Positions 1 through 8,862 of a stretch of DNA of 64,000 nt are shown in pieces. The notes under the pieces were generated by a model. The model saw only the letters and a program-made list of their open reading frames with translations, did not search any database and was not told where the DNA came from. Position numbers and translations under genes: made by a program. Each line of letters opens with the position of its first letter. Positions within the stretch are counted from its first letter, which is position 1. Source of the stretch: JADCRZ01 sp031399065 (lineage in GTDB: Bacteria > Bacteroidota > Bacteroidia > Chitinophagales > Chitinophagaceae); assembly GCA_031399065.1 (NCBI GenBank), contig JANNOM010000027.1, positions 9,056 through 73,055 on the forward strand, given 5' to 3'.

Positions 1-1082
1 CTAATAGTTCTATTAACTTTGAAAGTCCCTTAGACAACTTTTTAAAATACGGTGCATTTATACAGGTAAGTAAACGGTTCTTCGATAACCGGTTGGGTGT
101 AAGTGGTGGCTTTCGCACAGATATGAATAGCTTTACGACAGATGGTAATAATCCCCTGAAAACATTGTCCCCGCGAATTTCATTTAGTTATGTTTTAGCA
201 GACAAATGGACAGCAAACGCTTCCATTGGTAGTTATTACAAATTAGCCCCATATACCATTCTGGGCTTTGCAGACAATAATAATGTATTGGTAAATAAAA
301 GCAGCAAATTTCAGAAAAGCGACCACTACGTGGCGGGTGTTGAATATTTACCAAACGACGGATTACGTTTTACAGCAGAAGGTTTTTATAAAGATTATGG
401 CAACGTGCCCGTATCTGTACGCAATGGTATATCATTGTCAAACCTTGGCAGCGATTTCAATGTATTAGGCAATGAAGCAGTGATAACCAACGGAGAAGGT
501 AACGCTTACGGCTTTGAATTATTTGCTCAAAAAAAATTGGCTAAACCATTCTTTGGTATATTTTCTTACACGTTTTACAGAAGCAAATATAGTGGAGCAA
601 ATAATTTATTGACGCCAAGCAGTTGGGATAACAAACATTTACTAAGCGTTACGTGGGGATATAAATTTCCGCGCGATTGGGAATTAGGTCTGAAATTTCG
701 TTACCAGGGCGGCGCACCATATACCCCGTATGATGAAGCGGCATCAAGAATAAATTTTTTATCGCAGGGGCAGGGACTATTTGATTATTCTAAATTGAAC
801 TCACTTCGTTTAAGTGGTTTTAATGCCAGCGATATAAGAATTGATAAGAAATGGAATTTCAAAAAAATTACCCTTGACTTGTTCCTGGATGTAACAAACT
901 GGTATGTTGCTAAAAGCACGGCGGTACCCTCCTACACTTTTAGAAGAACAGCGGATAACAGCGCATTTATTACTACAGATGGTTTGCAGATTAAGGCAGA
1001 TGGAAGTAATGCAATTCCGGTATTGTTAAAAAATGACGAGCCTTCGGTAACGCCTACTATTGGTTTTATTATGGAGTTTTAG
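1..1082 (+). CDS. TonB-dependent receptor, C-terminal part (start outside window)
   Basis: The frame is open to the left edge of the window, so only about 360 C-terminal residues are seen. They alternate hydrophobic and polar residues as in outer membrane beta strands, with the Tyr/Phe/Gly/Asn-rich composition of a TonB-dependent receptor barrel, and end in GFIMEF, a terminal aromatic residue being the usual Bam-recognised signature. Phrases such as SPRISFSYVLADKW and FYKDYGNVPVSVRNG are typical of the CarboxypepD_reg/plug/barrel family in Bacteroidota. The N-terminal plug lies outside the window, so the substrate cannot be assigned. A TTG at 93 could mimic a start, but codons upstream continue the same barrel and argue against it. 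A convergent gene ends 14 bp downstream. The class is confident, the ligand unknown. Confidence 0.85.
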   Translation, partial: NSSINFESPLDNFLKYGAFIQVSKRFFDNRLGVSGGFRTDMNSFTTDGNNPLKTLSPRISFSYVLADKWTANASIGSYYKLAPYTILGFADNNNVLVNKSSKFQKSDHYVAGVEYLPNDGLRFTAEGFYKDYGNVPVSVRNGISLSNLGSDFNVLGNEAVITNGEGNAYGFELFAQKKLAKPFFGIFSYTFYRSKYSGANNLLTPSSWDNKHLLSVTWGYKFPRDWELGLKFRYQGGAPYTPYDEAASRINFLSQGQGLFDYSKLNSLRLSGFNASDIRIDKKWNFKKITLDLFLDVTNWYVAKSTAVPSYTFRRTADNSAFITTDGLQIKADGSNAIPVLLKNDEPSVTPTIGFIMEF

Positions 1083-1095
1083 AGAACAAATAATT

Positions 1096-3351
1096 CTATT
1101 TTTTTTTTACAATTTCTTTACCGTTCTTATTCGTTACCGATCCATATATTAGAATTGGATTTTTCCCTTTCTGAATGATGGCACACTTACCAGTGAAAAT
1201 ACTCTTATCGGATAATTTTATAGGTTTGGATTCATCCATATTAATAGCAATTTCTGTAGTTTCTTCACCTGGTATTTTTATTTTAAAGCGAAACGCGTCT
1301 GGTGACGAACTTAGAATAGATGTAGTTAAAGATGGAAAGATATTATTCTCTGATGGAAACATAATCCACGCAAAAGTCTCTACATTTTTTGTTGCTGAAA
1401 CCCGGTATTCTGCGCAGTATGCCGGTATTGCGTTGTTATAAACGTCGCTATACCAGCCTTGCACATAGGGGGAATACTGGCCTTTTACCAGAGATACATT
1501 CCAGCCTGACTCACTCACGGGAAAAATTTTTAAGTTTGGCATATCAGCATCCATAGTGGTAACTATGTCACCTTCAGCCCTTACCTCACACGATGGATTA
1601 AAGTGCCAGTATGCGGTAAGTTTGCGTGGTTTATCCGATTCAATCCTGTCAACGACTATCCAATAACGGTTCTTTAAGTAAATGACGGCCCTGGTATGTT
1701 TTCCACTAATATTTTCATCGCTTTTGTTCAATGAGTACGATTTTGCATTTCTGGATTTATCACCAAATCCATCTTCATAAGTGCTTATCGAGAAGTCTGC
1801 TTGGGACTGAATACTATATGTTGTAGAATCAATGGGTTTTTTGTTTTGTGGAGCTGTTTCGTTCTGGCCTTTATCGTCCAGAGTGATAACATTATGCCCA
1901 ATTGAAAGATTAAAATAGCTTCTTATACTGTCTGGTTTGTAGTACATCCGCCCATTATCACATAGAAACTCCCTTCCAGCGTATAAACTAAAATGGAGCT
2001 TATCATTGTGCTGATGGGTAGTACCCCATGGTCCGATATCGAAGTAACTATAATGTGCTTTTTTTGGTGGTTTTCCATATCCATTCCGCATAATGGAATG
2101 CCCTGCCCATGGAAAAACCACAGAGGTTTGCGGAGGCATTTTGCCAATTTTACCATTAGATATAATATAATTCCAGTCCTGCCTTATGAAGTATGCGTTT
2201 ATTTCCTTTAAAATCTCAAAGTTATTATTCAAATCAGAATCATTATTGTTTAGTCCTATACCGTCAGGGCGAGCAGAATAAGCAGTATAATTATATAAAC
2301 TTTCCAATACCTGATTGAAAAACGGCTCGAGCTGTTTTCCAAAATGGTTATTTAGCAGTATAAATTCTTTAAATTCCCGTGTTACAACCTGATGGTAATG
2401 GCTTGTAAGTTCCTTTATGGCTCCATCCGGATAAGCGGAATAGACAAACTCTTCCTGCATATTTTTAATAGAATTTTGATACCAGGAATCTGATTTACTG
2501 AATTCAGGAAAATTTAAGGCCATTTTCGATAGACTAAGAAGTTCAGAAACGGCATGATTATGATGTTTGCCATGGTATTTATCTAAATAGTCTGCATGAT
2601 CGTATAATGAAATCAACATCAGCAAGCGCGTTATATCTGTGAACTCTGATGCTTTCTGCAAATGGTAAAAAGTTTTTACCCAGCTTCTGCCAACTCTTAT
2701 ACCAACTTCCAGAGGGCGCCAGGTTTGGTTCTCCGTATACTTTGAATACGCTGGATTACTAACAATCCAGTCAAACAAAAGATTATTGCAACGTTCGGCA
2801 TATCTGGATTCCTCTGTCTTGAGATACGCATTAGCTAAATCATTCAAAAAGAAATTCCGGTTTAAAAAGAAAGCCCACTCGATGTCCAGTTTGGGTCCAT
2901 TGTAATACCAGTCGATTCTTTCGTTAGCCAAACGTTTAACGCTGCCCGCTACTCCCTGAAAGGTAAATTTGTCTGCAAGTGCGTCATCTGCCACTTTGGA
3001 AGTATTAGCGTCCAAAACTTCTTCTGACTTTATCAGCCACTCATTCTTATCCTTTACCTTATAATAAGTTATCAGAGATTTGCTGGCTTTTTCCCAATTC
3101 TTTGTCTTTACAGCTTGTTTAACGTCTTCTAATCCCGGATATTCAAGATTGATTTCGGCAAAAAACTGTTCCAGAACCTGTGGTTCTGCTTTACAAAATT
3201 CCTCAAGCGAGGTGGTGATTGGAAAGTCTTTGTGCTTAATATTAATTAATATTTGAGCCTTGGAGTTTGAATAAAAAAAGAAAGCAGTTAATAGAAACGT
3301 TAATTTGAAAGACTTTTTTTTCCATGTTGATCCTGAAAAACTTGCATGCAT
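1096..3351 (-). CDS. heparinase II/III family polysaccharide lyase-like protein
   Basis: 751 residues with an N-terminal signal sequence (Lys-rich stretch, then LTFLLTAFFF, cleavage probably after SKAQ). The order fits heparinase II/III-type lyases: an alpha-helical toroid in the first half (about residues 60-390, with HGKHHNHAVSELL and ELTSHYHQVVTREF), then a beta-sandwich second half containing GTTHQHNDKLHFSLYAG, the His-rich motif of the Heparinase_II_III domain. Such enzymes cleave uronic-acid-containing glycans (heparin, alginate, ulvan or other acidic polysaccharides) by beta-elimination in the periplasm or at the surface. The exact PL family and substrate cannot be read from the sequence. 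The ankyrin gene lies 11 bp upstream on the same strand and may be co-transcribed. The poly-A region just upstream of the start codon is consistent with Bacteroidota translation initiation. Confidence 0.85.
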   Translation of the reverse strand: MHASFSGSTWKKKSFKLTFLLTAFFFYSNSKAQILINIKHKDFPITTSLEEFCKAEPQVLEQFFAEINLEYPGLEDVKQAVKTKNWEKASKSLITYYKVKDKNEWLIKSEEVLDANTSKVADDALADKFTFQGVAGSVKRLANERIDWYYNGPKLDIEWAFFLNRNFFLNDLANAYLKTEESRYAERCNNLLFDWIVSNPAYSKYTENQTWRPLEVGIRVGRSWVKTFYHLQKASEFTDITRLLMLISLYDHADYLDKYHGKHHNHAVSELLSLSKMALNFPEFSKSDSWYQNSIKNMQEEFVYSAYPDGAIKELTSHYHQVVTREFKEFILLNNHFGKQLEPFFNQVLESLYNYTAYSARPDGIGLNNNDSDLNNNFEILKEINAYFIRQDWNYIISNGKIGKMPPQTSVVFPWAGHSIMRNGYGKPPKKAHYSYFDIGPWGTTHQHNDKLHFSLYAGREFLCDNGRMYYKPDSIRSYFNLSIGHNVITLDDKGQNETAPQNKKPIDSTTYSIQSQADFSISTYEDGFGDKSRNAKSYSLNKSDENISGKHTRAVIYLKNRYWIVVDRIESDKPRKLTAYWHFNPSCEVRAEGDIVTTMDADMPNLKIFPVSESGWNVSLVKGQYSPYVQGWYSDVYNNAIPAYCAEYRVSATKNVETFAWIMFPSENNIFPSLTTSILSSSPDAFRFKIKIPGEETTEIAINMDESKPIKLSDKSIFTGKCAIIQKGKNPILIYGSVTNKNGKEIVKKK

Positions 3352-3362
3352 GATATTTTTTT

Positions 3363-3827
3363 TTAAGTAAAGAAATCCAATATTTTATAATTGGCTATTG
3401 TTTGAGCCAGATTAATTGGGCTTACACCTTTATTATTTTTTTGATAAATGTCAGCTCCACTACTTATAAGTAATTTTATTACATCCCCTCGGCCTTTGGA
3501 TTCAAAAACAGCTCGCCATAAAACACTGTTGCCATAATTGTCTACAGAATTTAAATCGGCATTTGCATCTATAAGTGTTTTGGAAATGTGTACATCATAT
3601 CTTTGCGCAGCGAAATGTAAAGGCGACCATCCTAAATTGTCTTGGATATCTAAGGATGCTCCTTTATTAATCAATAAATCAACCACCTCAGAGTCTTTTA
3701 GGAGAACAGCATGATGAAGTAAAGATCTTCCATCCTTATCTATCTCGTTTATATCGGAGTCTTTAAGTAATAAATTAATAGACCCTAGTTCTCCTTTGTT
3801 TAAAGCGTACAATAATTCCCTCTTCAT
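3363..3827 (-). CDS. ankyrin repeat protein
   Basis: 154 residues made almost wholly of ankyrin repeats. Four units can be recognised by the pattern DxxGxSxLHxAVxxxxxxxVxxLLxxGA: about residues 25-57 (DKDGRSLLHHAVLL), 58-91 (DNLGWSPLHFAAQ), 92-127 (DNYGNSVLWRAV) and 128-152 (NNKGVSPINLAQ). There is no signal peptide and no transmembrane segment, so it is probably cytoplasmic, where ankyrin repeats act as protein-binding scaffolds. It precedes the heparinase-like gene by 11 bp on the same strand, which suggests co-transcription, but no functional link can be shown. Small stand-alone ankyrin proteins in bacteria sometimes act as immunity or chaperone proteins; nothing here proves that. Confidence 0.85.
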   Translation of the reverse strand: MKRELLYALNKGELGSINLLLKDSDINEIDKDGRSLLHHAVLLKDSEVVDLLINKGASLDIQDNLGWSPLHFAAQRYDVHISKTLIDANADLNSVDNYGNSVLWRAVFESKGRGDVIKLLISSGADIYQKNNKGVSPINLAQTIANYKILDFFT

Positions 3828-4129
3828 GTAGTTAATCTTTTTTAATTTCTTTGACTGATATGTGGTGACCTGCCTTTATATTGATGTAGATGTAAAACTA
3901 CCCTACAAAGAATCCCGAAGCAAGAATAGCTAATAGTTATTTTAAAAAGTCGGTATAAATGAAATTGATACTTTCATATACGGAAAAATTAATAGATGGC
4001 AAATGATTCAACAATGATACTAGATTGTAAATGTAGTAATGAATAGGATTGATTCTTCTCTAATTAAGTATTCAAATTGAATTAGAATGCTTTTAAAAAT
4101 TACTTCTATTAATTTACAGAATTCCATGT
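3828..4129. other. intergenic region, 302 bp, no gene seen
   Basis: AT-rich stretch between two genes on the minus strand. It must hold the promoter of the ankyrin gene and the 3' end of the TlpA-like transcript. No convincing ORF, RNA gene or strong hairpin was found. Confidence 0.5.
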
Positions 4130-5284
4130 TCAATTTAGTACATTGTCAATTTTATTTTGTAGGACCTGATATTTATCGGTATCTCTTAACTGAATATTAT
4201 CATATATTAGAATGCCGCTTTTATCGATTAAAAGGTATCTGGGAATCGCTCTTACATTATACAAAGTCCTTGTGCTTTGCTCATTTATATAACCAGGTAA
4301 ATCACATGTTTGCAGCCAGGGTAGGGCATGCCGTTTCAAAGCAGCATTCCATGCCTTAATATCTTTATCTATGGATACAGAAATTATTTGTAAGCCTTTG
4401 GTAGAATACTTTTCATTCAATTCCTTTATTACCGGTAAACTATTAATACAAGGTTGGCACCAAGATGCCCAGAAACATAGCAACACATACTTTACAGGCA
4501 AAAACGAAGATAATTTATAAGATTTTAAACTGTCGGTGAGGAACGAAAAATCTTGCATCTTTTCATTCAGGGAAAGTGATTTGTTTTTGAGCAAATATGC
4601 ATAGACTGATTTTCCTAATTTTGTGTCCTTGGCGGAGTCATCAAAAAATGAGTAAAGGGCTAAAAGTGAATCCGCAGATATGTGATAATTATGATAAAGT
4701 ACCTCTCTTTTAAAAATATGCAGCCTAAAATAGGAATCTATTGGACTTTTTACAAACATTATTTGCCTATCCCTGTGTGTAGATCGCAGGGAAGCAAGCG
4801 ACTCTGCCAGTGAATCCTTATCGAACTCCTTACGAAATCCTTTTTTGACATCTGTTAACAAATTGTAGGTAAAGGACACGCTATCCCCAATAGGATGAAC
4901 AATTGAATCGTACCTCTTTTGTTCTTCAATAAATGGAATATTGACATAGCAAATGGAGATCAGATCGCTATCGTCTTTAGTGGCTGTTATTATAACTTTC
5001 ATATCCCCGTCCTTGATGAAAAAGCCCCAACTGGCTAATCTTGAATCGTCTTTTAGCAGTCTTAAACTGACGCCCTCGTATTTATCTGTAAGATTACCTG
5101 AAAAACTAAAAGTATTGTTTTTGATACTGGTCGATAGTTTGTCAAAGGCAGTATCCTTCGATAAAAGTTCAATGGTCAGTCCATTAAACTGATTGGAGAC
5201 AGTTCCGGAAAGGGTAAAATGTTTTTGGGCACTTGTTTGCAAACCAGTAATGATCAACAGAACAATAAAGAATGGTTTTATCAT
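4130..5284 (-). CDS. TlpA-like thioredoxin-domain protein
   Basis: 384 residues with a signal peptide (MIKPFFIVLLIITG, cleavage near TSAQ). The N-terminal half resembles the beta-rich DUF4369-type domain common in Bacteroidota TlpA proteins (LSGTVSNQFNGLTIELLS). The C-terminal 130 residues are a thioredoxin fold with the redox motif WCQPC at about residues 275-279, in the context LLCFWASWCQPCINSLP, and the later cis-Pro segment VRAIPRYLLIDKSG. It should act in the periplasm as a thiol-disulfide oxidoreductase in cytochrome c maturation, disulfide exchange or peptide maturation. Upstream on the same strand is a short Cys-rich ORF with a damaged start (5356-5571); redox proteins next to small Cys-rich exported peptides are a recurrent Bacteroidota arrangement, which may hint at the client. 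Confidence 0.88.
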   Translation of the reverse strand: MIKPFFIVLLIITGLQTSAQKHFTLSGTVSNQFNGLTIELLSKDTAFDKLSTSIKNNTFSFSGNLTDKYEGVSLRLLKDDSRLASWGFFIKDGDMKVIITATKDDSDLISICYVNIPFIEEQKRYDSIVHPIGDSVSFTYNLLTDVKKGFRKEFDKDSLAESLASLRSTHRDRQIMFVKSPIDSYFRLHIFKREVLYHNYHISADSLLALYSFFDDSAKDTKLGKSVYAYLLKNKSLSLNEKMQDFSFLTDSLKSYKLSSFLPVKYVLLCFWASWCQPCINSLPVIKELNEKYSTKGLQIISVSIDKDIKAWNAALKRHALPWLQTCDLPGYINEQSTRTLYNVRAIPRYLLIDKSGILIYDNIQLRDTDKYQVLQNKIDNVLN

Positions 5285-5355
5285 ATATAAACTTTAATAA
5301 TAGCAGAAGACAAATACCAGGGGGTATTTCTACGGCCCGAGCAACATAATCAAGG

Positions 5356-5571
5356 TTACCCTACATCACAATATTCATTTCCGGCGCTACGGCCACAACA
5401 GCAAATAAATTCTCCATAAACATTGCCTGGGGGGTGGATACGAGAAGCAGGTGTACGTTTATCATTCTCTTCCCAACAAACGGCCCCATCTCCTACACAA
5501 AATGAGATGCCGTGACCCCTGTAATTTTTAACCTGCGTCCAAGTAAATATAGGTTCCCCAAATAAGGACAA
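5356..5571 (-). pseudogene. short Cys-rich ORF lacking a proper start, possible exported-peptide remnant
   Basis: An open frame encodes a tail rich in Cys and Gly: FCVGDGAVCWEEND, then GEFICCCGRSAGNEYCDVG, six Cys in under 50 residues. The only start available is a TTG directly after an in-frame stop, and no signal peptide precedes it. The tail looks like those of small secreted Cys-rich peptides in Bacteroidota (NVEALA-like) that often sit next to TlpA-type thioredoxins, as here (72 bp upstream of the thioredoxin gene, same strand). The upstream DNA is AT-rich and open in another frame that encodes a hydrophobic stretch (LHFLRLNLFVLIW), so a frameshift could have separated a leader from its mature part. 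It could also be a chance ORF; a specific family was not recognised. Confidence 0.35.
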
Positions 5572-5839
5572 ATAAATTTAATCTTAAAAAATGTAATGAC
5601 AAATTTATTGAAACACTTGTTACAAAATCGATCCGCGTTATCAGAAGCGAAGAAACGATCCTAAACATTCTTGCTGACCATAAAAGAAGCATATTATTTA
5701 TTCCCTCGCACTGCAGTGCCAAAAAGGTTCAATTAGGCAAGTCAAAAATCAAAGTAAAGTCCCTAACTTTAAACCCAGTTCGTATAAAAGCTTCAGTGTA
5801 TTGATTTGCTAGCCATATAGTCACCTTCAAAAGATATTT

Positions 5840-7336
5840 ATGACAAAGCACATTACACAAGATGACATTATTTATTTTATTATCACCGACCGCTTTTTTG
5901 GCCGCAATAAAATCAATGCGACGGTAGCGGACAACAAAATTCATGGTGGAACTTTGGATGGTATTATTGACAAACTGAATTACCTGATTGAATTAGGCAT
6001 CACTGCCATTTGGATAACGCCTGTCTATGAAAATATCACCAATATAGGCGGTTCAGAGCCTTACCATTATTACTGGCCGCAAAATTTTGAAAAAATTGAT
6101 GGCCGTCTTTTGGATGGCACCAGATTGCCTACTTCAACCGATAAGACCACTCTCGGTGTTTTCGTTGAAACCTGTGAATCAAGAGGCCTTAAAGTGGTGC
6201 TGGATATGGTGGTAAATCATGCAGGCTATGGAACACAAGCCAATTTTGAAGCAGGCTGGTTCAATGTTGGTGGCATTGGTGATATTAAAGGGGAACTGTC
6301 TGGCTTGCCAGATTTCAATCATGACAACCCGGAGGTCCTGGATTACTTTATCAATAACATAGCCGAGTGGAAAATAAAAGGCAAGGTCACTAACATTAGA
6401 ATGGATACCGTAAAGCATGTAGAACCAAAGTTCTGGCATTTTTTCAAGTCACAAATAAAAGGTGAGTTTCCCGATACCAATATTATTGGTGAAGTGCTAT
6501 GTGAAGGGAAAGAAGATATACAGCAGTTGCTTCAATACCAAAACTTTCACGACTTCAATTCCATTTTTGATTTTCCCCTTTGCACAGCCATCCGTTCTGT
6601 ATTTATTTATGATGAAAGTATAAAAGATTGGCTGGCACGACCACGTTTAAATGAAGGGGAACCATTAGGTGTTCTGGACAATGATAATCCGTTAAAAGGT
6701 GGTTACAGAAATGCTAACAAGCTCGTAACATTACTGGATAACCACGACCTTCAAAAACGCATCATGAGCCACGCCAGGTCGAGGCATACTGGTGAGGCAG
6801 AAGGGCTGCAATGGGCAATCAAGGTAAACAAACTTTGCCTTGGGGCATTGTTTACCATGCGTGGAATACCACAGCTATATTATGGCACAGAGATAGGTAT
6901 AGAAGGCTGGAAGAGTGAGACAGGTGATGCAGACCTGAGGCGTGACTTTCCCTGGCAGATAATTGATGCCAATAATCGCCCAAATGTAAACGAAATAACT
7001 GCCGGGGTAATTTACCAGTGGACAAAAGAACTGATTAACCTACGCAAAAAAAATGCAGCATTGAAATATGGAACAACCATAACATTGTGGTCAGACGACT
7101 TAGTATATGCTTTTCTAAGGATATCAGTTAACGATGTTGCTTTTGTGATTATCAATAATGGCTATGCCGCGATGGATTTTCCAATACGCATACAATTGAA
7201 CAAATCATTGTTGGCTGGCAGGCTCATTGTGCTGATAAAGCATTTGAGACATTGGCAAACCAACGAAGAAATTATTACCGAAGACGATAATATATTGTTT
7301 ACCGCAGAAGCAAAATCAATAAATATTTACTGTTGA
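5840..7336 (+). CDS. GH13 alpha-amylase family glycosidase
   Basis: 498 residues, no signal peptide, so probably cytoplasmic. All four conserved GH13 regions are visible in order: region I DMVVNHAG (Asp122-His127), region II NIRMDTVKHV with the nucleophile Asp189, region III IIGEVLCEG with the acid/base Glu218, and region IV TLLDNHD with Asp303 as transition-state stabiliser. The protein starts directly in the TIM barrel (IIYFIITDRFFGRN) and ends with a beta-sandwich C-domain (about 415-498). Members of this type hydrolyse alpha-1,4-glucans or cyclodextrins. The gene stands alone, flanked by decayed sequence on both sides, with no starch-locus partners (SusR, GH97, maltose transporter) in view. 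The ATG at 5840 is preceded by an A-rich stretch and starts just before the first barrel strand. Confidence 0.92.
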   Translation: MTKHITQDDIIYFIITDRFFGRNKINATVADNKIHGGTLDGIIDKLNYLIELGITAIWITPVYENITNIGGSEPYHYYWPQNFEKIDGRLLDGTRLPTSTDKTTLGVFVETCESRGLKVVLDMVVNHAGYGTQANFEAGWFNVGGIGDIKGELSGLPDFNHDNPEVLDYFINNIAEWKIKGKVTNIRMDTVKHVEPKFWHFFKSQIKGEFPDTNIIGEVLCEGKEDIQQLLQYQNFHDFNSIFDFPLCTAIRSVFIYDESIKDWLARPRLNEGEPLGVLDNDNPLKGGYRNANKLVTLLDNHDLQKRIMSHARSRHTGEAEGLQWAIKVNKLCLGALFTMRGIPQLYYGTEIGIEGWKSETGDADLRRDFPWQIIDANNRPNVNEITAGVIYQWTKELINLRKKNAALKYGTTITLWSDDLVYAFLRISVNDVAFVIINNGYAAMDFPIRIQLNKSLLAGRLIVLIKHLRHWQTNEEIITEDDNILFTAEAKSINIYC

Positions 7337-7346
7337 AAAGTTCAGC

Positions 7347-7525
7347 TTACTTTACTTCTGCCGCGGCTTTTAGGATGCCTATATCCAGCTTAATCATGTT
7401 CATCATGGCTTACATGAGGCAGCCTGCCTTTGCCCGATCCTCGGCGGCAATCAGTTCAAGTATCATAACAGGCGTTATCTGCCAGAAAAGTCCGAACCCG
7501 GTCTTAATGCCCGACTGCTTTAATT
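7347..7525 (-). pseudogene. C-terminal fragment of a PhnB-like VOC protein
   Basis: Reading the minus strand from about 7525 gives GIKTGFGLFWQITPVMILEL, then an Asp-Arg-Ala-Lys-Ala stretch, an in-frame TAA after GCLM, and AMMNMIKLDIGILKAAAEVK ending in a stop at 7347-7349. This is the characteristic C-terminus of PhnB / 3-demethylubiquinone-methyltransferase-like VOC proteins (FGxxWQIVP...KAQRVMxAMMxMxKxDIxxLxxA). The N-terminal two thirds are missing and one stop interrupts the remainder, so it is a remnant. A matching N-terminal VOC fragment of the same subfamily lies on the same strand at 11027-11140. Confidence 0.7.
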
Positions 7526-7803
7526 ATTAATTATACTGGCCGGGGATGCCTAAAGGCTACAAACAAATGTTAAATTTTTTCTTAATATTTGGGAAGCTAA
7601 ATCTCATACTTGAAAGTTAAAAAAGTTGCTTTTCATGGAGTTTCATTTTTCCGTGTTATCTTAAGCCTTAATTAGGTCGGCAATACCCTTAGTCTATGGG
7701 ACTGAGAGTAGTGTTGCTATTATTAAAAAGGTAGAATAGGTTAGACTTCTCAAACAATTTCTACTTAGGTAGGTTTGCAATTGATTCATTAAAGTTAGTT
7801 TTA
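7526..7803. other. non-coding stretch between gene fragments
   Basis: About 280 AT-rich bases between the VOC fragment and the integrase fragment. No ORF with coding character, no clear hairpin and no terminal repeat were found. It is probably decayed island DNA. Confidence 0.4.
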
Positions 7804-8022
7804 TGGACACAATTAAAATATAAGGGTGAAGATTAGATCGGGATTTATTTTCCAATGAACTTTAAAATCAATGGAACACTTCAAAAAACTGCAGGAGCAA
7901 AATGGAGCGCCACCGACAAATGCTGGTATGTGCCGCTGACCAGGGGTAACTATGAAAAGATAATAGCCGCCGTAAAAAATGTTGTAGATGTAGACGATTC
8001 TTTACTTCGGCTTTTTTTGTAG
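7804..8022 (+). pseudogene. N-terminal fragment of a tyrosine recombinase (integrase)
   Basis: In frame from about 7804 the translation reads LKYKGED, a TAG stop, then IGIYFPMNFKINGTLQ, KTAGAKWSATDKCWYVPLTR and GNYEKIIAAVKNVV. This matches the arm/SAM-like N-terminus of Bacteroidota phage-type integrases, in which a GxKWS...CWYVP segment precedes the core-binding domain. The frame stops at 8020-8022, before any catalytic domain. The next frame carries an Arr-like tail (8004-8237), so the integrase was cut and joined to unrelated DNA. An ATG at 7855 would give 55 residues but no functional enzyme. Confidence 0.65.
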
Positions 8023-8237
8023 GAGAAGAAGAAAAATCCGGTACACCAGATGGAAAATCGGAAAAATTTAATGTTCCGGAATCTCTACACGACAAATCTT
8101 TTCGTTCAACAAATCCGTTCAGAATTGTTGGCGAAGTTACCAATTGGCAAGGACACCCTCCAGAACAAGTTAAAACAATGAGAGACGCATTAGCTAAACT
8201 CAAAGGACAAGGAATTAATTCACTAAATGACGATTAG
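8004..8237 (+). pseudogene. C-terminal fragment of rifampin ADP-ribosyltransferase (Arr)
   Basis: The frame ending in TAG at 8235-8237 encodes SFRSTNPFRIVGEVTNWQG, then HPPEQVKTMRDALAKLKGQG. It matches the conserved end of Arr enzymes (YRxxxPLRIVGxVxDWxGHxxExxxxMLxxLxxLxxxG), which inactivate rifamycins by ADP-ribosylation. The N-terminal region with the FYHGT motif is absent and no start codon or RBS belongs to this frame, so it is a remnant fused behind an integrase fragment. Its last 11 bp overlap the start of the DHFR-like gene at 8227. A complete Arr-type gene of different architecture is at 51731-52474. Confidence 0.65.
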
Positions 8238-8811
8238 TAAAAATAAAAGAAAAGTAATTGCAGCAATCAATATGACTCTTGACGGAGTTTGCGACCACAC
8301 TGTAGGCATTGTTGATGAAAATCTTCATTATCATTATTCGGACCTTATAAATAATGCTGGAGTTATTTTGTATGGTAGGATAACATATCAACTAATGCAA
8401 TTCTGGCAGACTTTATTAAAAAACCCATCAGACCAAAAATCAATGAATGACTTTGCCTTTTCAATTGACAAAATTGAAAAAGTTGTTTTTTCCAACACTT
8501 TAAAAGACTCAGGTTGGGGAACAGCAAATATTTCAAGCAGACCTCTTGAGGAAACGATTTTGGGACTTAAACAACAATCAGGAAAGGACATTTTAATCGG
8601 TAGTCGCAGTTTGATTATTCAACTGTTAAATAGAAATCTCATTGATGAATTTCAAATTTGTGTTCATCCAATGATTGAAGGGAAAGGTTTGCGATTATTT
8701 GACCAAATTGAAGGCAGGATTATTTTCAAACTTATCAAGACAAAAACGCTAGATTCAGGTGTAACAATAATGTATTATGAACAGACATTCGAAAAAACAA
8801 AGAACCGCTAA
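8227..8811 (+). CDS. dihydrofolate reductase family protein (RibD C-terminal-like)
   Basis: 194 residues with the layout of the RibD_C/DHFR-like superfamily: an N-terminal strand KVIAAINMTLDGV, the nucleotide-binding turn AGVILYGRITYQLM (about 40-55), the central GKDILIGSRSLIIQLL (about 117-132, the GGxxL-type segment) and the tail LIDEFQICVHPMIEGKGLRLF. The family uses NADPH to reduce pterin- or pyrimidine-like substrates; this subgroup is common in resistance cassettes and small accessory islands, but its substrate is unknown. The ATG lies inside the Arr remnant, so the start region was acquired in place. Its stop codon TAA is part of a GCTAAC repeat (8805-8843), a pattern seen again after other small genes of this window. 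Whether it confers trimethoprim resistance cannot be judged. Confidence 0.85.
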   Translation: MTISKNKRKVIAAINMTLDGVCDHTVGIVDENLHYHYSDLINNAGVILYGRITYQLMQFWQTLLKNPSDQKSMNDFAFSIDKIEKVVFSNTLKDSGWGTANISSRPLEETILGLKQQSGKDILIGSRSLIIQLLNRNLIDEFQICVHPMIEGKGLRLFDQIEGRIIFKLIKTKTLDSGVTIMYYEQTFEKTKNR

Positions 8812-8843
8812 CACGGGTCATTGTTGGTCTACAAAACATAACG
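8805..8843 (+). repeat. GCTAAC-type 3' repeat, short or truncated copy
   Basis: CCGCTAACACGGGTC at 8805-8819 overlaps the stop codon of the DHFR-like gene and is followed by about 20 bp and CATAACG. The same opening occurs after other small genes at 54227, 54786 and 60783. The second arm of a palindrome is hardly visible here, so this copy may be deleted internally. Confidence 0.5.
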
Positions 8844-8862
8844 ACAAAAGGTAAATAGAAAA

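Noticed and set aside
7333..7530. Short plus-strand ORF after the GH13 gene
   Set aside because: It lies over a VOC C-terminal fragment on the other strand, which explains its coding look; the plus-strand protein has no recognisable features.
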